Below, one piece after another: positions 5,749-9,187 of a DNA stretch of 9,187 nucleotides. The notes below the pieces were generated by a model that was not told the origin of the DNA, searched no databases, and saw only the letters and a list, made by a program, of their open reading frames with translations. How positions within the stretch are numbered: the first letter of the stretch is position 1; every line of letters begins with the position of its first letter. The DNA comes from Alphaproteobacteria bacterium (GTDB lineage: Bacteria > Pseudomonadota > Alphaproteobacteria > Rs-D84), in the NCBI GenBank assembly GCA_009785765.1, contig WQVP01000009.1:1-9187 (forward strand), read 5' to 3'. A program made the position numbers and the translations under genes.

Positions 5749-6855
5749 ATGAATAATAAACAAGTCCTCTTTAACCTCTCCCCTTCTGAACTTGAACAGT
5801 TTATTGTCGGTATTGGCGAGCCAAAATTCCGTGCAAAGCAAATCGCCGAATGGTTATGGCGTGGCGCACCGGATTTTTCTGTGATGAAAAATCTTCCGGT
5901 AAAATTACAAGAAAAATTAAATGAAGTGGCCGAAACGTTGCCATTAAAAATTATAAAAAAATTGGAATCATCCGATGAACAGACGGTTAAATTTTTATTA
6001 CAAACCACTGGCACTGACGCCGCCACGATTGAAACAGTATTAATGCGAACCACCTATGGCAACAGCGTATGCGTATCATCACAGGTCGGCTGTGCTATGA
6101 ATTGCGGGTTTTGTGCATCGTCTTTACTTGGCCTGAAACGAAATCTTACCGCCACCGAAATGCTGGCACAGGTTTTGATTTGTAATTGGACACTTTATTC
6201 GGTTCACGATTCACGACTTACGACTCACGTTGTTGTAATGGGCACGGGCGAGCCACTTCACAATCTTGATAACCTGAAAGAATTCTTAACCGCTGCGCAT
6301 GACAAATTATCCATTGGCTGGCGACGCATGACCGTGTCTACGTGCGGCATAGTTCCGGGTATAAACGAACTGGCGGATTGGGACAAACAGGTCAACCTGG
6401 CCATATCTTTGCATGCGCCAAATGATGAAATTCGTGATGCGATTATGCCGATAAATAAAAAATATCCAATTAAAGATGTTATGGATGCGGCATTTAATTA
6501 CAGCGCAAAATCCGGCCGACAATTGATGGTGGAGTATACGTTGATGCAAGGGATTAGGGATAAGGGATTAGGGATTAGTAATTGCTTGCCAGAACACGCA
6601 ATTGAACTTGTTAATCTGTTAAAACCACTGATCCCTAATCCCTTATCCCTAATCCCTGTAATGGTCAACATAATCCCATTGAACGCAGTTGCTGAACGTG
6701 GGTTTTCTGCGCCATCAAACAATGCAGTGTATCGGTTTGCAGACATATTAAAAGAAAACGGAATTCATTGCCGAATTCGCCGTGAACGTGGCGCAGACAT
6801 ACAAAGCGCATGTGGACAGCTTCGTATAAGTAATCAGGAACTAGGAACTAGTTAG
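5749..6855 (+). CDS. rlmN: Dual-specificity 23S rRNA A2503 / tRNA A37 C2-methyltransferase RlmN
   Basis: RlmN is a cytoplasmic radical-SAM enzyme making 2-methyladenosine in 23S rRNA and some tRNAs. The 368 residues fit the family. The radical-SAM cluster CAMNCGFC gives Cys115, Cys119 and Cys122. Cys108, seven residues earlier, matches the spacing of E. coli Cys118. The methyl-carrying cysteine is Cys355 in GADIQSACGQL. GTGEPLHN (165-172) is the SAM-binding GEP motif, and ISLHAPNDEIRD is highly typical. No Shine-Dalgarno is visible; the ATG follows a repeat arm. Three coding stretches derive from heptamer repeats: about 151-160 (SVHDSRLTTH), 269-277 and 294-303 (a pair of inverted arms), and the last residues QELGTS with the stop. 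All lie in loops or ends, and all catalytic motifs are intact, so activity is expected. Confidence 0.96.
   Translation: MNNKQVLFNLSPSELEQFIVGIGEPKFRAKQIAEWLWRGAPDFSVMKNLPVKLQEKLNEVAETLPLKIIKKLESSDEQTVKFLLQTTGTDAATIETVLMRTTYGNSVCVSSQVGCAMNCGFCASSLLGLKRNLTATEMLAQVLICNWTLYSVHDSRLTTHVVVMGTGEPLHNLDNLKEFLTAAHDKLSIGWRRMTVSTCGIVPGINELADWDKQVNLAISLHAPNDEIRDAIMPINKKYPIKDVMDAAFNYSAKSGRQLMVEYTLMQGIRDKGLGISNCLPEHAIELVNLLKPLIPNPLSLIPVMVNIIPLNAVAERGFSAPSNNAVYRFADILKENGIHCRIRRERGADIQSACGQLRISNQELGTS
6201..6230. repeat. TTCACGA tandem array inside rlmN
   Basis: Units TTCACGA, TTCACGA, CTTACGA and CTCACGT occupy 6203-6230 and encode SVHDSRLTTH, in a part of RlmN that varies in length and sequence between species, just before the GEP motif. 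The same unit family forms the repeat at 5691-5746, about 450 bp upstream. There is no inverted partner next to it. Confidence 0.75.
6549..6657. repeat. Paired inverted GGGATTA arrays inside the rlmN coding region
   Basis: Arm 1 (6549-6578) and arm 2 (6628-6657) are each 30 nt and complementary at 29 positions, the exception being a G-U pair in the mRNA. Both carry the same variant unit, GGGATAA, as second unit. The 49-nt loop encodes conserved RlmN residues (CLPEHAIELVNLLK). Compared with the E. coli protein from memory, each arm adds roughly 7 residues in a surface-loop position, leaving the conserved part intact. Confidence 0.9.
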
Positions 6856-6926
6856 TATGAGTCTGTTGGAATTATATCCACAAATTCCAAGCCCACTAGT
6901 TCCTAATTCCTAGTTCCTAATTACTT
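6828..6926. repeat. Inverted GGAACTA arrays with a conserved core, between rlmN and the YkgJ-family gene
   Basis: Arm 1 (6828-6852) and arm 2 (6895-6926) are reverse complements built from GGAACTA. Arm 2 has one extra unit (GGAATTA). The core (6853-6894) begins TTAGTATGAG and contains a TGTTGGA/TCCACA hairpin. A related core is found at 8173-8213. Arm 1 encodes the RlmN C-terminus, with the stop just after it; arm 2 holds the stop of the convergent gene. The large hairpin might block or end transcription from both sides, but there is no T run. Confidence 0.85.
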
Positions 6927-7327
6927 CTATGTTTTTCTACCCAACGGTCCAACATAAATTCTTTGAATCTTTGGCATCCAAAATATTCACTTTTGTCCGC
7001 ATTATGCACCACATCTGAATACGCACGGCAATTAAACGGTTTAACCTCATGAACCCCGCATGTGCCGTCTTTGTTCAAGAATGAACATCTCTGGTTTAAA
7101 TTCCAAAACTTTTTGAATTTCTTTTCCTGGTATCTTTTTGGATGATTTGCATCCGGCTCTATTCTTTGGAATTTAACCTTGCCCAGCATACCCGCATGTG
7201 CAAGACGTGCGATATCTTCGGCGTACCATATAACACGCATATAGCAACACACACCGCATTGTTCGCATTCAAATGTATCGGATTTTTGTTTATTTCCCAG
7301 TATATTGGGCAATTCAAGGAATTTCAT
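6917..7327 (-). CDS. YkgJ-family cysteine-cluster protein (predicted Zn/Fe-binding)
   Basis: The cellular role of this family is not established; the conserved cysteines suggest a zinc or iron-sulfur site. The 136 residues show the diagnostic CEQCGVCC at 21-28, then CSFLNKDGTCGVHEVKPFNCR (81-101) with Cys81, Cys90 and Cys100, and a last Cys118. There is no signal peptide or membrane segment, so it is probably cytoplasmic. Start: ATG at 7327; no clear Shine-Dalgarno (upstream AAGTTAAAACTAA). It lies 43 nt downstream of tRNA-Val on the same strand and may depend on read-through from the tRNA promoter. The final residues RSN and the TAG stop are formed by the GGAACTA repeat arm, so the original C-terminus may have been different. 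Family membership is secure; function is unknown. Confidence 0.88.
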   Translation of the reverse strand: MKFLELPNILGNKQKSDTFECEQCGVCCYMRVIWYAEDIARLAHAGMLGKVKFQRIEPDANHPKRYQEKKFKKFWNLNQRCSFLNKDGTCGVHEVKPFNCRAYSDVVHNADKSEYFGCQRFKEFMLDRWVEKHRSN

Positions 7328-7370
7328 TTAGTTTTAACTTTTGCGACTGTCTTTTTTGGCAAAAAAAATC

Positions 7371-7447
7371 TGGTGGATGCTGAGGGACTCGAACCCCCGA
7401 CCCTCTCGGTGTAAACGAGATGCTCTAGCCAACTGAGCTAAGCATCC
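7371..7447 (-). tRNA. tRNA-Val (anticodon UAC), CCA encoded
   Basis: On the minus strand all cloverleaf parts are present: acceptor GGATGCT/AGCATCC, D-stem GCTC/GAGC, anticodon stem TCTCG/CGAGA with loop TTTACAC (anticodon TAC, reading GUA and probably other Val codons), a T-arm with TTCGAGT, discriminator A and an encoded CCA (7371-7373). The mature 5' end is at 7447. A run of eight T (minus strand, 7361-7368) follows closely and may release the transcript. The gene has its own strong promoter. Confidence 0.97.
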
Positions 7448-7457
7448 ACAGGCGATG

Positions 7458-7485
7458 ATTATAACATGTTTTTTTTTTGAATCAA
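7458..7485 (-). promoter_or_regulatory. Predicted sigma70 promoter of tRNA-Val
   Basis: On the minus strand TTGATT (7480-7485) and a perfect TATAAT (7458-7463) are separated by 16 nt that include an A-tract of ten. The -10 box ends 10 nt before the mature tRNA 5' end, so the leader is only a few nucleotides. It might also drive the YkgJ-family gene by read-through. Confidence 0.75.
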
Positions 7486-7495
7486 TAAAAATATA

Positions 7496-7693
7496 GGGAA
7501 CTGTTAAGATAGCCTGGCAATACTCAAAAACGACCAAAAGGTCGTCATTCCCGCGAAGGCGGGAATCCATTGCTTTATAACCAAGGCAGGCTACAAACAA
7601 GAACCCCTTTGTGTCCCGGCAGTGGATCCCCGCCTTTGCGGGGATGACGAAGGGCGGAACTACATGTCTTGATAGGCCATCTTAACAATTCCC
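7496..7693. mobile_element. 198-bp MITE/BIME-like element with terminal inverted repeats
   Basis: The ends GGGAACTGTTAAGATAGCC (7496-7514) and GGCCATCTTAACAATTCCC (7675-7693) are inverted repeats matching at 17 of 19 positions. Inside are CGACC-AAAA-GGTCG (7531-7544) and two REP-type palindromes in opposite orientation: ATTCCCGC-GAAG-GCGGGAAT (7547-7566) and ATCCCCGC-CTTT-GCGGGGAT (7626-7645), each flanked by GTCAT and a CCA-type end. No protein is encoded. Such GTCATTCCCGC palindromes are widespread in proteobacteria. No target-site duplication could be recognised. It is probably moved by a transposase encoded elsewhere. Confidence 0.7.
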
Positions 7694-7702
7694 AAAATTT
7701 AA

Positions 7703-7719
7703 TCCCGCCAAAGGCGGGA
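7703..7719 (-). terminator. GC-rich hairpin, possible ybaB terminator
   Basis: TCCCGCC and GGCGGGA form a perfect 7-bp stem with a 3-nt loop, followed on the minus strand by ATTAAATTTT. It lies about 100 nt after the ybaB stop codon and could end ybaB transcripts, although the T tract is interrupted. The stem also resembles the REP palindromes next to it, so it could be a repeat remnant. Confidence 0.45.
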
Positions 7720-7721
7720 CC

Positions 7722-7824
7722 AAAATCAATTCAGGCGTGGTGATTACGCCGTGATTCGCAAGGGAGTGTATATCAATACATGACCGGCGCGAATCGCAAG
7801 TAGGCACCCGCATCAATTGATTTT
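7722..7824. other. 103-bp structured element with perfect 10-bp terminal inverted repeats (possible RNA or mobile element)
   Basis: AAAATCAATT (7722-7731) and AATTGATTTT (7815-7824) close the element. Inside are hairpin GGCGT/ACGCC (7734-7750) and a longer arm: GATTCGC (7753-7759) with GCGAATC (7789-7795), then GG/CC, a symmetric GA/GA internal loop (7764-7765 and 7782-7783), and GTGTAT/ATACAT closed by ATCA (7766-7781). The symmetric GA/GA pair is typical of folded RNA, but no known family is recognised. The right end overlaps the ybaB stop codon. On the minus strand it would be part of the ybaB 3' untranslated region. Confidence 0.6.
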
Positions 7825-8122
7825 ACTCCGGAAGCGGCATGCCGGCGGTGGCCTCACCCATAACTTTATCAATCATTGTATCCGCTTTGGTTTTTGCATC
7901 GTTAAATGCTGCGGAAATAATTGCTGTTATGGTATCCAAATCTTCTTTGACAAGCTCTGGTGATAATGTAAGTTTCACCAGGTCATATTTACCAGACATT
8001 TCAACAATTGCCATTCCATTGCCTGCGATACCTTTGACGGTCGCTTTGCCCAGTTCGTCTTGTGCCGCACTTACATTTGCTTGTAATTGTTTGGCCTGTT
8101 CCATTAATGCTTTCATATCCAT
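7823..8122 (-). CDS. ybaB: YbaB/EbfC family nucleoid-associated protein
   Basis: This is a small dimeric DNA-binding protein of the nucleoid. The 99 residues match the family throughout: an N-terminal helix (MDMKALMEQAKQLQANVSAAQDELG), a central beta sheet (GNGMAIVEMSGKYDLVKLTLSPEL), and a C-terminal helix (ITAIISAAFNDAKTKADTMIDKVMGEAT). GGAG (8130-8133), 7 nt upstream, supports ATG at 8122, although a second ATG two codons later is possible. In many bacteria ybaB sits between dnaX and recR; here it follows pnp on the same strand, and the gap is almost entirely filled by a GGGATTA repeat element. The stop codon overlaps the end of the 103-bp structured element. Confidence 0.95.
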   Translation of the reverse strand: MDMKALMEQAKQLQANVSAAQDELGKATVKGIAGNGMAIVEMSGKYDLVKLTLSPELVKEDLDTITAIISAAFNDAKTKADTMIDKVMGEATAGMPLPE

Positions 8123-8142
8123 AGCTTTACTCCGTTCGCTAT

Positions 8143-8248
8143 AGGGATTAGGGACTGGGGATTAGGGATTAGTAAGTATGAGCTTGTGGAAATAATTCCA
8201 ACAATAATCAGTACCCCTAATCCCTAATCCCTAATCCTTAATCCCTTA
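8143..8248. repeat. Inverted GGGATTA arrays with a conserved core, between pnp and ybaB
   Basis: Arm 1 (8143-8172) and arm 2 (8214-8248) are reverse complements of GGGATTA units with a few variants (GGGACTG, AGGATTA). The core (8173-8213) reads TAAGTATGAG followed by CTTGTGGAAATAATTCCAAC, with a TGGAA/TTCCA palindrome. It aligns with the core at 6853-6894. The element takes up most of the 128-bp gap between pnp and ybaB and would form a large hairpin in a pnp-ybaB transcript. Confidence 0.88.
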
Positions 8249-8250
8249 TG

Positions 8251-9187
8251 TTATTTCTTTTCTTCTGCACCAGTCTTTTGATTAATATTTATCATGCTGA
8301 GACGGGTTTTACCACGTTTATCAACGCCCAGGTATTTAACAAATACCTTGTCGCCTTCTTTTAATTTGGCATCTTCAATCTTTGCCAAACGTTCGCCTGT
8401 AATCTCAGAAATATGAACCAAAGATTCAAACGTTCCGTTCATGATTTTAACGAATAATCCGAAATCTTTCAGGCCGGATACGACGCCTTCGTAAATGTCG
8501 CCGACCTCTGGCTCTGCGCAGATTGCCTTGATTTGATCAAGCACGTTGTTAAGGTCGTCCATATCAACGTATGCGATTTTTACCGTACCATCGTCTGATA
8601 AATCAATAGATGTATTCGTAGACGCGGTAAGTGCTTTAATCACACTTCCGCCCTTTCCAATTACTTCACGGATTTTATCTGGATTGATTTTCATCGTGTG
8701 CACTTGTGGTGCGAATTCAGACATAGCCGCCGGCTTTTTAATCGTTTTGTTCATTTCGCCAAGGATATGCAAACGGCCGTCCTTTGCCTGGGCCAATGCT
8801 TTTTCCATGATGTCAAAGTCAACAGATGTGATTTTAAGATCCATTTGAAGCGATGTGATACCTTTGTCGGTTCCGGCAACTTTGAAATCCATATCGCCAA
8901 GATGATCTTCGTCGCCCAATATGTCGGATAAAACCGCCCATTTGTCGTCTTCTTTGATAAGACCCATTGCGATACCCGCAACCGGACGCAACATCGGAAC
9001 ACCGCCCGCAAGACACGCAAGCGTACCACCGCAAACAGTCGCCATAGACGATGACCCGTTTGATTCCAATATGTCGGAAACAATACGGATTGTGTAATCA
9101 AATTCTTCTTTGTTCGGCATCATAGGACGAAGTGAACGTAGTGCCAATGCACCATGTCCATGTTCACGGCGTGATGGGCCACGCAAC
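8251..9187 (-). CDS. pnp: Polyribonucleotide nucleotidyltransferase (PNPase), C-terminal part
   Basis: PNPase degrades RNA 3' to 5' using phosphate and works as a trimer in the cytoplasm, often in the RNA degradosome. About 311 codons of a protein normally near 700 residues are visible; the 5' part lies beyond the right edge. Seen in order: the second RNase PH core with [10 protein letters not shown] and [15 protein letters not shown], the catalytic stretch [20 protein letters not shown] with the two conserved aspartates, the KH domain ([21 protein letters not shown]), and the S1 domain ([34 protein letters not shown]). It ends KTGAEEKK at the TAA at 8251. No frameshift is seen. The GGGATTA element begins just 2 nt after the stop. 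Identification is certain. Confidence 0.98.
   Translation of the reverse strand, partial: LRGPSRREHGHGALALRSLRPMMPNKEEFDYTIRIVSDILESNGSSSMATVCGGTLACLAGGVPMLRPVAGIAMGLIKEDDKWAVLSDILGDEDHLGDMDFKVAGTDKGITSLQMDLKITSVDFDIMEKALAQAKDGRLHILGEMNKTIKKPAAMSEFAPQVHTMKINPDKIREVIGKGGSVIKALTASTNTSIDLSDDGTVKIAYVDMDDLNNVLDQIKAICAEPEVGDIYEGVVSGLKDFGLFVKIMNGTFESLVHISEITGERLAKIEDAKLKEGDKVFVKYLGVDKRGKTRLSMININQKTGAEEKK

Noticed and set aside
7142..7414. Plus-strand frame ending DAEGLEPPTLSV
   Set aside because: This ending is the well-known spurious translation of a reverse-strand tRNA; the frame overlaps tRNA-Val and the YkgJ-family gene.
7334..7600. Minus-strand frame containing CGCLAQLARASRLHREGRG
   Set aside because: A false translation of the tRNA-Val gene and the REP palindromes, not a protein.
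7722..7824. SRP RNA (ffs), often located near ybaB
   Set aside because: The conserved SRP tetraloop and GGAAGCAGC-type motif are absent.
8143..8248. Telomere-like GGGATTA repeats suggesting a eukaryotic origin or linear chromosome end
   Set aside because: The arrays have only 3-5 units, are internal, inverted, and lie between or inside bacterial genes; other loci use unrelated heptamers.

Overview
The window looks like a chromosomal fragment of an uncultured or host-associated alphaproteobacterium. This rests on the gene content (an lptF-lptD-surA block, an alphaproteobacterial-style NusA with an extended C-terminus, a PNPase gene next to ybaB) and the moderate-to-low GC. The exact lineage cannot be fixed from this sequence. 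It codes for ordinary housekeeping proteins, but nearly every gene junction, and several coding regions, carry an unusual family of short tandem-heptamer repeats.

Layout. 1-1377 (minus): nusA, cut by the left edge. 1378-1639: divergent intergenic region with a nusA promoter and a terminator-like hairpin in the nusA leader, plus an lptF promoter lying between two inverted arrays of GTGGCTA/GTGCTA units. 1640-6855 (plus): lptF, lptD, a short surA-like gene and rlmN, probably one operon. LptF supplies the membrane part of the LPS transporter, LptD inserts LPS into the outer membrane, and the SurA-like protein is a candidate chaperone for LptD and other outer-membrane proteins. RlmN methylates 23S rRNA and tRNA. 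lptG, often found between lptF and lptD in relatives, is absent here. 6917-7327 (minus): a YkgJ-family cysteine-cluster protein, convergent with rlmN and 43 nt downstream of a tRNA-Val(UAC) gene that has its own strong promoter. 7448-7822: 375 bp without a gene, holding a 198-bp MITE/BIME-like element with 19-bp terminal inverted repeats, a terminator-like hairpin, and a 103-bp structured element. 7823-8122 (minus): ybaB. 8251-9187 (minus): the 3' part of pnp.

The most interesting signal is the repeat system. At least eight sites carry 3-6 copies of a 7-bp unit (GGGATTA, GGAACTA, GTGGCTA, GTGAAAG, TTCACGA/TTTACGA or TTTGCTC). The unit is homogeneous within a site and often differs between sites. 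Six sites are paired inverted arrays that could form long hairpins. Two (6828-6926 and 8143-8248) share a related core of about 30 bp although their heptamers differ. The arrays supply parts of proteins: the LptF tail, the LptD and SurA signal peptides, three segments of RlmN including its C-terminal end, and the last residues of the YkgJ protein. Inside rlmN the two arms add roughly 7 codons each (three heptamers, 21 bp, frame-preserving) on either side of a conserved stretch, and they match each other even in an off-consensus unit. This suggests that paired arms are copied or corrected against each other.
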